The position numbers were made by a program, and so were the translations under genes. 64,000 bases of DNA from Shewanella nanhaiensis (GTDB lineage: Bacteria > Pseudomonadota > Gammaproteobacteria > Enterobacterales > Shewanellaceae): positions 62,001 to 126,000 of the forward strand of contig NZ_JAHZST010000007.1 in the NCBI RefSeq assembly GCF_019457885.1, written 5' to 3'. Below are positions 17,940-27,395 of this stretch, one piece after another; position 1 is the stretch's first letter, and each line of letters starts with the position of its first letter. The notes beneath the pieces were generated by a model. The model made no database searches. It worked only from the letters and a program-made list of their open reading frames with translations, and had not been told where the DNA came from.

Positions 17940-20201
17940 ATGAAGTTCCAACTTAAGCTAACTTACCTTGCCATATTAGCTAGCCTCGGTAGCTATGCTC
18001 AAACAAGTTTTGCTGCCGAAAGCAGCGAAGCTGAGGCTCAGGAGAACATAGAACAGATTGTTGTAACTGGGTCATTCAGTGGTAAAGCCATTAGAAAAGA
18101 TGAAGCCAGTTTTGCTATCAGCTCTTTCACCGATGAAGATATTCAAAAGATGTCCCCAAAAAGCACCGCCGATCTGTTTAAAGCGGTACCGGGTGTATGG
18201 GCAGAAAGCTCAGGTGGAGTATCTGGGGCTAATGTTTTTGTTCGAGGTTTCCCCGGTGGCGGCGATGCTCCTTTTCTTACGGTCCAACTCCAAGGTGCAC
18301 CTATTTTTCCCCCTTCAACACTCTCCTTTCTTGAAAACTCAACCCTATTTCGCCTCGATGAAACCGTAGAGTTTATGGAAGCCCTTAGAGGGGGGCCTAA
18401 CCCCGTTATCTCTAATGGCCAGCCCGGTCTCACCACTAACTTTCTGCTAAAGGAGGGAAGTGATGATACCGAAGGCTTAATCAAATACTCCACTTCAGAC
18501 TACGGACTGCAGCGGATCGACGGTGTGTTAAGTGGAAGTCTTGCTGAAGATCTTTACTTCATGGTAGGCGGATATTTTAAAAGCTCACCAGGCGTTCGAG
18601 ATGCAGGTTTCGATGCTGAAGAGGGCCAGCAATTTACCATCAATCTTACGAAAGAACTCGATAACGGTAAGATAAACCTCTATACCCGTATCACAGATGA
18701 TCATGGTGTCTGGTATCTACCTGCACCGCTTAATGTCGATACAGTCGATAATGAATATGTACAGATAGGCACCAATAACCGCCAAGCAACTGTCCAATAT
18801 GGACCTAACAGTACAAGTGAAGCCTTTGATTTTGGCGATGGTAGAGGTTGGAACGGGTCTGTCACAGGCGGAAGCATAGATTTAAGTTTTGATAACGGCT
18901 GGGATCTCGTCGACCGCTTTATCTACACCAAAGGGGATGCCGATACCTATGGTTTAGTTCCTAATGGAGATCCAACGCAACTGTCTAATGTCGCCGACAG
19001 CGGCAGTACCGCGACCGGTGCTGTCACAGGCACAGAGTATGCGGGTTCCACTATGGTTCAACAGATTGGTCGCTGGGTTGTTAAAAAGCAGATTGAGTCC
19101 TTCACCAATGACTTTATCTTAACTAAGACCTTCGATGAGGTGTCAGTCACAGCAGGTTATTACAACTCAACTTTCAAGGCGAAAGACTGGTGGGCGCTAG
19201 GTAATCAAGCTTACCATGTGGTTGAATCTGGCGGTGAGATGCTCACAGGTATCGACTGTAATGATAATCAGGACAGTTGCGGCTGGAACTATGATATCAA
19301 CAGCATAGGTGAAGGTACCACCCAAGCGCTTTATACCGCTATCTCCTATGATATCTCTGACGACTTAACCATAGATGCAGGCCTTAGAGGGGAGAATCAT
19401 CAAATAGAGTACACAGTTGATGAAGGCTTAGATGGCAAAATCACTAAAGCCGTCTCCTATGATGAATCAAGCACAGCTTGGACCGTAGGAGCAAACTGGA
19501 TGTTTGCCGATCAGATGGGCGTGTTTGCTCGCATCAACGATGGCAGTAAAATGCCCTATTTCGACGACTTCAGAGATAATTTTGGTGCCTATGAAAGTGG
19601 TGAAGATCTGATCAAAGAGGTCAGCCAATATGAGCTAGGTTATAAACTGGTTGATGACGACTTCGAACTCTTCGCCACCCTATTTATGAATGAGGTGAAA
19701 GGCGATACCTTCGTTCGCCAACCCGGCGCGCCAGGGGAGATTCTCACCAATGAAGCCTACGGTATAGAGATCGACTTTAACTACTTCAATGATAACGGCT
19801 TCTCTGTCAACTTGAATTCGACCATTCAGGAAACTGAAATCACAGAAAGCCCAACCAACGAAGGTAACGAAGCCCAGAGACAACCAGGTTGGCAGGTTCG
19901 CGTCACTCCAAGCTATGACATAGAGTTAGACAATGGAATGTACGCAACCCTATATGGCACGATATCTGCCGTAGGAGATCGCTATGCAAACAATGAAAAC
20001 ACAGTGACTTTGGATGGTTACGAAAAAGTTGACCTAGGAGTGCTGTTTAACTTCACTGACGAAGTTCAAGTACAGTTAGCCGTTAGCAACTTAACCGATG
20101 AAGAGGGGTTAACAGAGGGCGATCCTAGAAGTTCTATCTCATCAAATGGGCGCTACATCCTGCCTAGGTCCATTGATTTAAGCCTGAGTTATGCATTCTA
20201 A
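17940..20201 (+). CDS. TonB-dependent receptor of the disaccharide locus
   Basis: An outer-membrane active importer of 753 residues. It has a signal peptide (MKFQLKLTYLAILASLGSYA...FAAES), a TonB-box-like IEQIVVTGSF, a plug domain (DLFKAVPGVWAESSGGVSGANVFVRGFPGG) and a 22-strand barrel ending in an aromatic residue (LSLSYAF). The paired operators upstream tie it to the GH65 genes, so its cargo is probably a glucose oligosaccharide or glycoside. That is inference from regulation. A bidirectional terminator follows. Confidence 0.92.
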   Translation: MKFQLKLTYLAILASLGSYAQTSFAAESSEAEAQENIEQIVVTGSFSGKAIRKDEASFAISSFTDEDIQKMSPKSTADLFKAVPGVWAESSGGVSGANVFVRGFPGGGDAPFLTVQLQGAPIFPPSTLSFLENSTLFRLDETVEFMEALRGGPNPVISNGQPGLTTNFLLKEGSDDTEGLIKYSTSDYGLQRIDGVLSGSLAEDLYFMVGGYFKSSPGVRDAGFDAEEGQQFTINLTKELDNGKINLYTRITDDHGVWYLPAPLNVDTVDNEYVQIGTNNRQATVQYGPNSTSEAFDFGDGRGWNGSVTGGSIDLSFDNGWDLVDRFIYTKGDADTYGLVPNGDPTQLSNVADSGSTATGAVTGTEYAGSTMVQQIGRWVVKKQIESFTNDFILTKTFDEVSVTAGYYNSTFKAKDWWALGNQAYHVVESGGEMLTGIDCNDNQDSCGWNYDINSIGEGTTQALYTAISYDISDDLTIDAGLRGENHQIEYTVDEGLDGKITKAVSYDESSTAWTVGANWMFADQMGVFARINDGSKMPYFDDFRDNFGAYESGEDLIKEVSQYELGYKLVDDDFELFATLFMNEVKGDTFVRQPGAPGEILTNEAYGIEIDFNYFNDNGFSVNLNSTIQETEITESPTNEGNEAQRQPGWQVRVTPSYDIELDNGMYATLYGTISAVGDRYANNENTVTLDGYEKVDLGVLFNFTDEVQVQLAVSNLTDEEGLTEGDPRSSISSNGRYILPRSIDLSLSYAF

Positions 20202-20221
20202 TCTGCTATCAAAATAAACAA

Positions 20222-20247
20222 AACGCAGCTTTACGCTGCGTTTTTTT
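20222..20247. terminator. Terminator between convergent TonB receptor and M14 genes
   Basis: A perfect 8-base stem (AACGCAGC / GCTGCGTT, 20222-20229 and 20235-20242) with a 5-base loop is followed by seven T on the plus strand. The minus strand is also T-rich after the stem, so it may serve both genes. Confidence 0.88.
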
Positions 20248-20258
20248 ATAAAGAAAGC

Positions 20259-21209
20259 CTAAAGCCCTCTGTCCTGAATAATAAAATCCAGACCGCTGGT
20301 TATCGCTTCCACTTGGGCAAGAATACAGTTCTCGTCATTAGAATGTGGACTATCTGGATACACCTCAGTGGTGGTGTTGTAGCAGGCATCACTAAAACCG
20401 GTGCAGAGACTCAGCGCCTTAGTTGCGTAGTTGATCACCCCTTTTTGTGAAAATGGCACACCAATTAATCTGCCATCCTCATCTGGCGGCGCAATATGAG
20501 TCACCTTCTCAACCGCTTTGATGATTGCCGTTTGAAACTCATCAACTGGGTTTTCACTGTCACCCACCAGATAGAAACCATCGGGAATATTCCAGTTATC
20601 ATGGACGACAGCATCTCTGGCCGCTAAAGCAGGTCTGAATTCAGAGTTATCGGTATCTGTGGTTTCATGGAGATCGATATGCGCCATCAAGCGCTTACCT
20701 GAGCTATTGTCCAAGCTCTGGCCCAGTGATGCGACCATGGCCATCAAACCGGCTGACTCTTCTGCAGGTGAACCTGCATAAAATGAGCGATTAGGATCCA
20801 CCGCATTGGGATTCCAGCGGTTAATGGTCTCATAACCCCAAGGGCTAACGCATGGCGCAACGACCAGATTAAACTTGTCACTGTAACCTAGCGCTTTAGT
20901 CTCTAAGAAACGCAGCGCACCATGAACGCCGCTGGTTTCATAGCCATGTACACCGCCAGAAACCAGTACCGTTGGTTTGTTGTTATCCCAATCACGGCTC
21001 TTAACCACAAACAGAGGATATGTCTCAACATCATAGGAGAGTGCACCATACTGCTCGACCTCAAAATGGGCCTTAAGTGGTAAAATTTTACTCACTACAT
21101 CATCTTGGTAAGAGCGTTTAACGCTCTGTAAGTTACGCCACGCTAATCGCTCTTCAGCCCCCCACTTCTGCCCTATTTTACCGATGGAGTACACATCTGA
21201 CTGACTCAT
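20259..21209 (-). CDS. M14 family zinc carboxypeptidase-like hydrolase
   Basis: A 316-residue cytoplasmic protein with the M14 zinc site: HGYE in GGVHGYETSG (first histidine and glutamate) and the later histidine in LMAHIDLHETTD. A candidate catalytic glutamate lies in TTEVYPDSPHS. There is no signal peptide. Proteins of this shape are placed in the M14 group that includes succinylglutamate desuccinylase and aspartoacylase-type enzymes, so the substrate could be a peptide or an N-acyl amino acid. It starts at ATG 21209 and stands alone. Confidence 0.82.
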   Translation of the reverse strand: MSQSDVYSIGKIGQKWGAEERLAWRNLQSVKRSYQDDVVSKILPLKAHFEVEQYGALSYDVETYPLFVVKSRDWDNNKPTVLVSGGVHGYETSGVHGALRFLETKALGYSDKFNLVVAPCVSPWGYETINRWNPNAVDPNRSFYAGSPAEESAGLMAMVASLGQSLDNSSGKRLMAHIDLHETTDTDNSEFRPALAARDAVVHDNWNIPDGFYLVGDSENPVDEFQTAIIKAVEKVTHIAPPDEDGRLIGVPFSQKGVINYATKALSLCTGFSDACYNTTTEVYPDSPHSNDENCILAQVEAITSGLDFIIQDRGL

Positions 21210-21323
21210 ATTCTGAACCCTTTAGTTATCATTTTTGTTATTTGAATTGGTATTAGCCAGCAGGATAAACACCGACAGAGGTGAGTGCAACTAAAGTGAT
21301 TTAAGTAAACTGATATTAAAAAC

Positions 21324-22616
21324 TTAAAAGCTCCATTTAAGCTGCACAGAGCCTAAACTTGATGGAGTCTGACCAAATAAACTACTGCTACTACCATCGA
21401 ATCGCTGCAACACCAGTAAAAGACTCCAGTTGTTCGCCAATGAATGAATCGTGCTTGCCCCAACAAAGTAGGAGCCATCATCATAGTAACTGCTGCTGAA
21501 AGTGACTCTATTTAATGCTGAAATATCAAAGCTCACATCCAGATAGCTGGTCCATCGACTAAAGCTTAAGGTTCTCGCCGTCAAAGGCAGATTCAGATAC
21601 AGCAGCGCACTATCTGACTCTGTAGGATTAGAGATATACAAGATTGAGCCACGCACCATCCAGTTTCTTACGCTACTAAAGCTATAATCCATCTCAAGTG
21701 TGGAGACGCTGGTAGAGCTTAATGTTTGTGGGGCTAATCTTTGGGGAACTAACATGTTCATCGAGACTGGAGAGCTTGTACCTTCAGTATCCACAACGAC
21801 TCTCTCGATAGGCCAACGCTCATATTGAGGATCGAAATAACTAAACTCCCCCCTAAAACCAGCACCAAACAGCTCACCAGCAAAGCCTGCACCTATCACA
21901 TGATCAAAACCTGATTTACCAATCACTCCCTGCAGATCCCACCCCTGATAGTTAGTGAGATAACGCATAGCGTAACTGCTCAGTTCACCCTCTGAATTGG
22001 GGTTATAGACAAAGTCCAAGCCGCTGGCAAATCCAAGCTTGCGACTTACTAATAGAGCATCGACACCGCTACGCTCTTCATAATCGATGTCATAAATAGA
22101 GTAGGCATTAAAGATATCATTAGGATTCCAAAGCGTACTCATTGCCCAGTTGATTCTAAAACGCCCTGCACGAACTTGCCAATTTCCCCCGTCAAACTCG
22201 CTGGGTTTCCAATCAAGATAAGCTCGGTCAAACTGAGTATTTCCCACCAAACCACCGCTGTCGAGCCAAGTGGATGTTAGATCCCAGTAACCAGAATCCT
22301 CGCCAATGGCATTCCCATAACCGGGTATATCAGCCCTATCGCCATAAAATACCCGGTTACGCATCGACACCTTAATGCTCAACTGACGATCAAATCGATA
22401 CTCAAAATTAAACCTTTGGTGCAGAAGATGATCAAGAGTGTCAGAGCTTGAATCAAAAGAAGTCACTGCCCCCATATATTTAACATAACCGTCGAGATCC
22501 CACGACTTAGTGGGCTCAAGACCAGGGATAGGCGCCGCTAAGACAATAGGCTGCCAAGATATAAGTGCTAAGAGCAACCAAGGTAAAGCAGTCAATAGCC
22601 TGCAGGCTCGCTTCAC
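21324..22616 (-). CDS. Outer-membrane beta-barrel protein of the ABC/LolA-like operon
   Basis: A 430-residue exported protein with a signal peptide (KRACRLLTALPWLLLALISW...VLAAP) and alternating aromatic and polar strands ending in a C-terminal phenylalanine (SVQLKWSF), as in outer-membrane barrels. No precise family is recognised. It starts with GTG, overlapping the ATPase stop by 4 bases (GTGA), so it is translated together with the ABC genes. Its position at the end of the operon suggests it forms the outer-membrane end of the system, but this is inference. Confidence 0.75.
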   Translation of the reverse strand: MKRACRLLTALPWLLLALISWQPIVLAAPIPGLEPTKSWDLDGYVKYMGAVTSFDSSSDTLDHLLHQRFNFEYRFDRQLSIKVSMRNRVFYGDRADIPGYGNAIGEDSGYWDLTSTWLDSGGLVGNTQFDRAYLDWKPSEFDGGNWQVRAGRFRINWAMSTLWNPNDIFNAYSIYDIDYEERSGVDALLVSRKLGFASGLDFVYNPNSEGELSSYAMRYLTNYQGWDLQGVIGKSGFDHVIGAGFAGELFGAGFRGEFSYFDPQYERWPIERVVVDTEGTSSPVSMNMLVPQRLAPQTLSSTSVSTLEMDYSFSSVRNWMVRGSILYISNPTESDSALLYLNLPLTARTLSFSRWTSYLDVSFDISALNRVTFSSSYYDDGSYFVGASTIHSLANNWSLLLVLQRFDGSSSSLFGQTPSSLGSVQLKWSF

Positions 22617-23296
22617 TGCTGTTTATCCTCTGTCAGCTTACCATCCTCAAATACAATCACCCTTTTGGCTCGCTTTATCACCCTTTGATCATGGGTTGAG
22701 AAGATAAAGGTCGTGCCCTCCTTCTCGTTAAGACTCTGCATAATATCCAGCAGTTCAGACGTACTTTTTGCATCCAGATTTGCTGTCGGCTCATCAGCCA
22801 TCACAAAGCGCGGACGTGGAGCAAGCGCTCTAGCAACCGCCACTCTTTGCTGCTGACCACCAGAGAGTTTAGAGGGCACCTTGTGCATCTGCTCACCCAG
22901 TCCGACCATAGTTAATAACTCACTAGCTCGCGCTCGACACACCTTCTCGCTAAGTCCCTGCAGCTGCATCACAAACTCAACATTTTCCAGTGCTGTTAAC
23001 ACTGGCAGTAAGCTATAGTCCTGAAATATAAAACCCACGTGATCCCGCCTAAAAGCGATCAGCGCCTTGTCATCCAGCTCGCAAATATTCTCACTGTCGA
23101 TAAGCACACTGCCTGATGTGGGAGTGTCGATACCGCCTATCATATTTAGCAAGGTAGTTTTCCCTGAGCCAGATGGCCCCATCACAGCCACAAACTCTCC
23201 CTGCTCTATAGTAAGATCAAGAGACTTAACCGCATGCACAGGAAAGTCACTCTCTTGGTTATAAGTTTTACTTAACTGACTTATTTCAATACTCAT
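22613..23296 (-). CDS. ABC transporter ATP-binding protein (LolD/MacB type)
   Basis: The cytoplasmic motor of the export system. It has Walker A GPSGSGKTTLLNMIGG, the Q-loop FIFQDYSLLPVLTALENVEF, signature LSGGQQQRVAVARAL, Walker B RFVMADEPT and the switch histidine in FIFSTHDQRV. This is the short subfamily that works with FtsX-type permeases such as LolCDE and MacB. ATG at 23296 is chosen over the adjoining TTG. It lies between the permeases and the barrel protein and is probably part of one transcript. Confidence 0.92.
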   Translation of the reverse strand: MSIEISQLSKTYNQESDFPVHAVKSLDLTIEQGEFVAVMGPSGSGKTTLLNMIGGIDTPTSGSVLIDSENICELDDKALIAFRRDHVGFIFQDYSLLPVLTALENVEFVMQLQGLSEKVCRARASELLTMVGLGEQMHKVPSKLSGGQQQRVAVARALAPRPRFVMADEPTANLDAKSTSELLDIMQSLNEKEGTTFIFSTHDQRVIKRAKRVIVFEDGKLTEDKQQ

Positions 23297-23340
23297 CAAT
23301 TAACTTCTCTGCTGATTATCCAAATTTAAAATAGCTGTCG

Positions 23341-23400
23341 CTAATGCTTATACGGCTAGTGCTTATGAGACTAGTGTTTATGAAGCTAGTGCTTATGAGA
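23341..23400. repeat. Four tandem 15-base units at the end of the permease gene
   Basis: Exactly four units of 15 bases with the consensus CTAGTGCTTATGAGA fill 23341-23400. The permease stop (TAG on the minus strand, 23386-23388) and its last residues (SHKH) are made from the repeat, and the other units lie in the gap before the ATPase gene. Confidence 0.9.
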
Positions 23401-24672
23401 CATAGCATCCACTGGTCGCAGCTTTAAAATTTGCCTAGCGGGATACAAAGAGGCAAGCATGCTGGCCACCACCACTATTAAAAAGACCCCGAAATATTCA
23501 CCTGTTTTCAACACAGGATAAAGCGTGGTATCGACGCCAAAAGCACCTAATCCTTCAGACATACTGCCTAGGGGGATCCCCGTCTGGCCTAACAGGGCTA
23601 TTACTGCAAAACTGCCGAGTAACCCAAGCGCTGCTCCTGTCACTCCCAGTAAGCAAGATTCGAGCAAGATAAGAAGAAACACTTTACTCTTTACCATGCC
23701 AACCGCCATCAAAACGCCGAACTCACGGGTACGTTCAAACACCGACATCAGCATGATATTGATGATGCCAAAGCCCATGGCTGTCACGAAGATAAGTAAG
23801 ATAACGCCGTTACTCACCCCCATTTGTGAAATGATGGTCGCGAGCATAGGCTGAACTTGTTGCCAATCTCGGATCTGGTTTTGTGTTGAGCTCACCTTCA
23901 TCAGCGCCTGCGCCACCAGCTCTGCACCTTGGTTATCAAAGCTATCACCGCTTTGGCTAGCATCGAGTAAAACAGCGATCTCATGGACACCTTCGACGCC
24001 AGCGAGTTTACTTAACTCCTGCTGCCTGACATACAGGTTCGCATCATCAAAACTGCTCGATGGAGAGCGATAGATCCCTCTGACCCGAAATGCTGCGCCA
24101 GTCACATCCTTATTCACATCACTGAAGGTCAGCACCACTTTAGAGCCTAAGGACAATCGCAATCGCTCCGCGGTCTTTTGAGAGACCACAACCGGGTAAC
24201 GTCCGGTTTCTGGTAACCAAGTCCCCTGCTCAATATGCGCTGCGATAGGGGTGACTGCAGCCTCATCAGTAACATTGACGCCATTTATCCGTATGCCCCG
24301 ATTCGCTCTAGCTGAGGCGACCATGCCATCAGCGACCACTCGCGCCGAATAGGCACTCACTTGCGGTAAACGATCAAGTTCAGAGTAGAGCGCAGCGGGG
24401 TTAACAATCACCTCATTGATATCGGGATCCTCAAGGTAGCGTTTGTTTTGCACCTGAACATGGCTGGTTTGCCAAGCGATAGCATTGTCTATCATGCTGA
24501 CGTACATACCTGACAGGAACCCCATCATGGTGACTACACCCATCAAACCAAATACCATAGAAGCAAGCATGATCCCTGTGCGGATTTTATTGCGCCACAA
24601 ATTACGCCAAGCCAGCTTCACTATCTGAGCTGTCATCGCCTTTTTTCTGGCAACTTGGCTGTTATTACCCAT
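23386..24672 (-). CDS. FtsX/MacB-type ABC permease (second)
   Basis: An inner-membrane permease of 428 residues: one N-terminal helix (KLAWRNLWRNKIRTGIMLASMVFGLMGVV), a periplasmic domain of about 240 residues, and three C-terminal helices with the family word VFERTREFGVLMAVG (about residue 312). It starts at ATG 24672, overlapping the previous permease by 8 bases with a perfect AGGAG. It probably pairs with the neighbouring permease as LolC and LolE do. The last four residues come from a tandem repeat. Confidence 0.9.
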   Translation of the reverse strand: MGNNSQVARKKAMTAQIVKLAWRNLWRNKIRTGIMLASMVFGLMGVVTMMGFLSGMYVSMIDNAIAWQTSHVQVQNKRYLEDPDINEVIVNPAALYSELDRLPQVSAYSARVVADGMVASARANRGIRINGVNVTDEAAVTPIAAHIEQGTWLPETGRYPVVVSQKTAERLRLSLGSKVVLTFSDVNKDVTGAAFRVRGIYRSPSSSFDDANLYVRQQELSKLAGVEGVHEIAVLLDASQSGDSFDNQGAELVAQALMKVSSTQNQIRDWQQVQPMLATIISQMGVSNGVILLIFVTAMGFGIINIMLMSVFERTREFGVLMAVGMVKSKVFLLILLESCLLGVTGAALGLLGSFAVIALLGQTGIPLGSMSEGLGAFGVDTTLYPVLKTGEYFGVFLIVVVASMLASLYPARQILKLRPVDAMSHKH

Positions 24673-25900
24673 AGCTATCTCCTTTTAATGCTGACACCAG
24701 ATCGATACGGTAAGCACGCCACAGAGGATAGAGCAGGCAGATAAACATCAGCCCCAACACGATTTTGACTTGATCGAATACCAAGCTAAAGGACAACATC
24801 ATAGGGATTATGGGCTCCCAGCCCATCTCGAGCATCAACTGTGCGGTCTCACCAGTCAGTTGAATGGGATGATAATGAAAATAGGTAACCACAGGCAGGG
24901 TGATAATTAAGCCTATCAAGACACCAATCAGGGCGATAAACCCAGACTCAATGGCGATCAACCCCAATAACTTGCGTCGTAACAGCCCAGTGGCGAGCAT
25001 GACGCCAAACTCTCGTTGCCGCTCTAAAGTCATCATTAGAATCGTAGCAAACAGACCAAAACCCACCACGCCATAGAGCAGATACATCATAAAGACACCG
25101 CCGGCTTTATCCATGGCAATTTGCTGCGCCATCTCAGGGGAAAGTTGTTGCCAGTCTCGTACATTCACCTTGCTACCAAAGGCCTGAACAAGCTCAGATT
25201 TAACCTCAGCGACCATGTCGAGTGAGTCGGTGTGAAGTACCCAAGAGGTTACCTGTTCTCCGGTTGAATAGAGAGTTTGAGCAAGCTTAATCGGCATATA
25301 AACCAGTTGGTTATCCATGGCGGCCAGTGGAAAATGGATAATGCCTTTTACCTTATATAAACCAGCAGCAGTCTGACCTCGGTACCCTTGACCATAGAGC
25401 ACTAACTCATCACCGAGCTTGATTGATAAAAATCGTGCCAGCCCCTCTCCCACCAGCACCTGTTTATCATCGGCGTCGATAAACTCACCAGCAATCAATT
25501 TATCGGCAATACCTGAGTAACTGTTTTCACGTTCAGGCTCAACACCAAATACCATCACCCCCTTAGCACGTTCACTGGCAGATGCCAGCGCAAAGGATTC
25601 AATTCTTGGCAGGTGGTGTGTGATATGGGGGCTAAGAGGAGGAGCGGTGACAGGGGTAATAAAATCAGTTGTCCCTGGCAACAGGTCTTCAATGCTTTGG
25701 CTCTCACTAAACTCAGGATTTTGCAGCTGCAGCAAACCAGTTGAAAAGCGGGCACTATTATCAATGTTATTCTCATAACTTCCCTCCTGCATACTGCGCA
25801 TAAACAGCGACAGGAACAAAGCCAGAGAGAGAGCTAAAGCGGTTAACAAAGTGCGCCGTTTCTGCCGCCAGAGATTACGCCACGCCAACTTGAATAACAT
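24665..25900 (-). CDS. FtsX/MacB-type ABC permease (first)
   Basis: A 411-residue inner-membrane permease with the same plan as its neighbour: N-terminal LFKLAWRNLWRQKRRTLLTALALSLALFL, a periplasmic domain, and C-terminal helices after TLERQREFGVMLATG. ATG at 25900 follows AAGGAC. Two related but non-identical permeases with one short ATPase suggest a heterodimeric LolCE-like complex. Its natural partner is the LolA-like periplasmic protein encoded 237 bases upstream. Confidence 0.9.
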   Translation of the reverse strand: MLFKLAWRNLWRQKRRTLLTALALSLALFLSLFMRSMQEGSYENNIDNSARFSTGLLQLQNPEFSESQSIEDLLPGTTDFITPVTAPPLSPHITHHLPRIESFALASASERAKGVMVFGVEPERENSYSGIADKLIAGEFIDADDKQVLVGEGLARFLSIKLGDELVLYGQGYRGQTAAGLYKVKGIIHFPLAAMDNQLVYMPIKLAQTLYSTGEQVTSWVLHTDSLDMVAEVKSELVQAFGSKVNVRDWQQLSPEMAQQIAMDKAGGVFMMYLLYGVVGFGLFATILMMTLERQREFGVMLATGLLRRKLLGLIAIESGFIALIGVLIGLIITLPVVTYFHYHPIQLTGETAQLMLEMGWEPIIPMMLSFSLVFDQVKIVLGLMFICLLYPLWRAYRIDLVSALKGDSYG

Positions 25901-26137
25901 AGATTGTCCTTACGCATTTAACTTAGTCACTTCACTTGTTTCTAGGCTCTAGACTCAGTACGCTAGGTCGTTCGCAAGCTCACGGCTAGAATGCTTCGCT
26001 GCTAGATTCTATAACGTCAAAAGAAAGAGCCAGAGCAACGCAGTAAACTCCATTCTTTGTTTTTCCTAGAACCTAGGAGGCCGTAGGCCGATCCTAGAAG
26101 CGCAGCGCCCTCGAAGTCACCAAGTGACACCCTGCTC
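25901..26137. repeat. Intra-operon palindromic repeat element
   Basis: This 237-base gap has no gene. It is made of repeat-like sequence: a hairpin at 26073-26097 (CTAGGA GGCC gta GGCC ga TCCTAG) and, nearby, looser partial matches of the CTAG...CTAG kind around 25945-26010. It resembles the REP-type intergenic repeats of Shewanella and could shape the relative expression of genes on either side. Confidence 0.55.
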
Positions 26138-26941
26138 TTAATCCCTTAAGGCCCTCATCTGCTGCTGAGAGAAAAAATCATCGCCTAGCTCAAAATCGAA
26201 CTGGGCTTCATGGGTGATCATCTCGGTTTTATTGCCAGGTTTTTCCGCTGGCACCATAGTCATACGGGTAGCAATTAAACGGCCACCAAGCTGCTTAACA
26301 TCGAATGTTTCCATGGTATTTATCAAGGCATCGGACTCATCATAGAACTCGACTCTTCTTTGCAGGTAACTCTTCGTTGAGATCCACAATCGAACCTTAC
26401 TCCACACCACGGGCGCATCCTCTTTAGAGAAGGCATCAATCACATAGCTATTGTCACCATCAACCATCTCCTCTTTAACTAAGGTATGGGTATAGTCAAC
26501 CACGATAGATGACTGATTAATAAGGTCGTCATTAGTAAAATCAGAGCCCATCCAAGATTGACTGAGCATAGAGGGAGCGATTTTGATGACACGCTCAATA
26601 GAGGGGATCCAGTTCCACATCTCTTTCTTGCGTTTAAGTGAAGCGCTGCCTTTATTTTTTGCAGGCGCTGTCACCAGCACAAGCGACAAGTCTTGCCCTT
26701 TTGTCCAGCTCTTCATACTCATGGAGCGAGTCCAATCAGGGCGAATAATGTTCATGGTTGCCACGGTATAACTAGACTCACCACGCATCTGTTTATCAGA
26801 CAGAGCCACTATCTCTTTGGCTGACCTTGTCTCTAGCTCTGGCCCTACATCTGTCTTTGTCACCGCTGCCATTGAGAGAACAGGCAAAAAAATCGCAAAA
26901 CTCAGAGTCAGTTTAACGTAGTTCAATAAGCTCATTCTCAT
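26138..26941 (-). CDS. LolA-like outer membrane lipoprotein-sorting protein
   Basis: A 267-residue periplasmic protein with a signal peptide (MRMSLLNYVKLTLSFAIFLPVLSMAAV) and a LolA-like open-barrel domain: SYTVATMNIIRPDWTRSMSMKSWTKGQD, KKEMWNWIPSIERVIKIAPS and SWMGSDFTNDDLI are words of the family described as outer membrane lipoprotein-sorting proteins. It should carry a hydrophobic ligand across the periplasm. ATG 26941 follows CGGAGCGACGG. It is the first gene of the operon that continues with two permeases, an ATPase and a barrel. Confidence 0.85.
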   Translation of the reverse strand: MRMSLLNYVKLTLSFAIFLPVLSMAAVTKTDVGPELETRSAKEIVALSDKQMRGESSYTVATMNIIRPDWTRSMSMKSWTKGQDLSLVLVTAPAKNKGSASLKRKKEMWNWIPSIERVIKIAPSMLSQSWMGSDFTNDDLINQSSIVVDYTHTLVKEEMVDGDNSYVIDAFSKEDAPVVWSKVRLWISTKSYLQRRVEFYDESDALINTMETFDVKQLGGRLIATRMTMVPAEKPGNKTEMITHEAQFDFELGDDFFSQQQMRALRD

Positions 26942-27395
26942 CCGTCGCTCCGTCCTGAATTACGAGTAAATAACAATCACTCACCACTATAAACGATTGA
27001 GAAAAAAGCGAAACAGTGATGAACAGAGTTTACTCCCCCAAAACTAAAGTTCACAAATTAGCCCATTGCTGTTTGAGTCCGGCTAAATGCAAACAGCCCA
27101 ATATCAGGCATATTATAGAGCTCCAGATCCAAAACTCAGCGCTCTGCCCATAGGATTGTTTAGCCAAAGAAAAGTCTATTTAACTCAAATTCAAATGTAA
27201 CAAATATGGCGTTAAAAACGCCACTCCCAGATAACAAACATCTTTATCACACCGCCAACTCCGATTTGTGAACTCTTTGGGCAATAAGCGTGACATTTAC
27301 GTGAATATTTTATGGCATTTTTACGTTTCCGGTGCTGTATCAAAAAGACTACAAACCTAAACGGCACCTCAACAGATTGTTTTAGGGAGAGAAAA
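26942..27395. other. Intergenic region before the large TonB receptor gene
   Basis: The 454 bases between the divergent LolA-like gene and the receptor start hold no convincing gene. A short inverted repeat TGGCGTT-AAA-AACGCCA is seen near 27207-27223 without a T run on the plus strand. No clear promoter pair could be picked. Confidence 0.4.
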
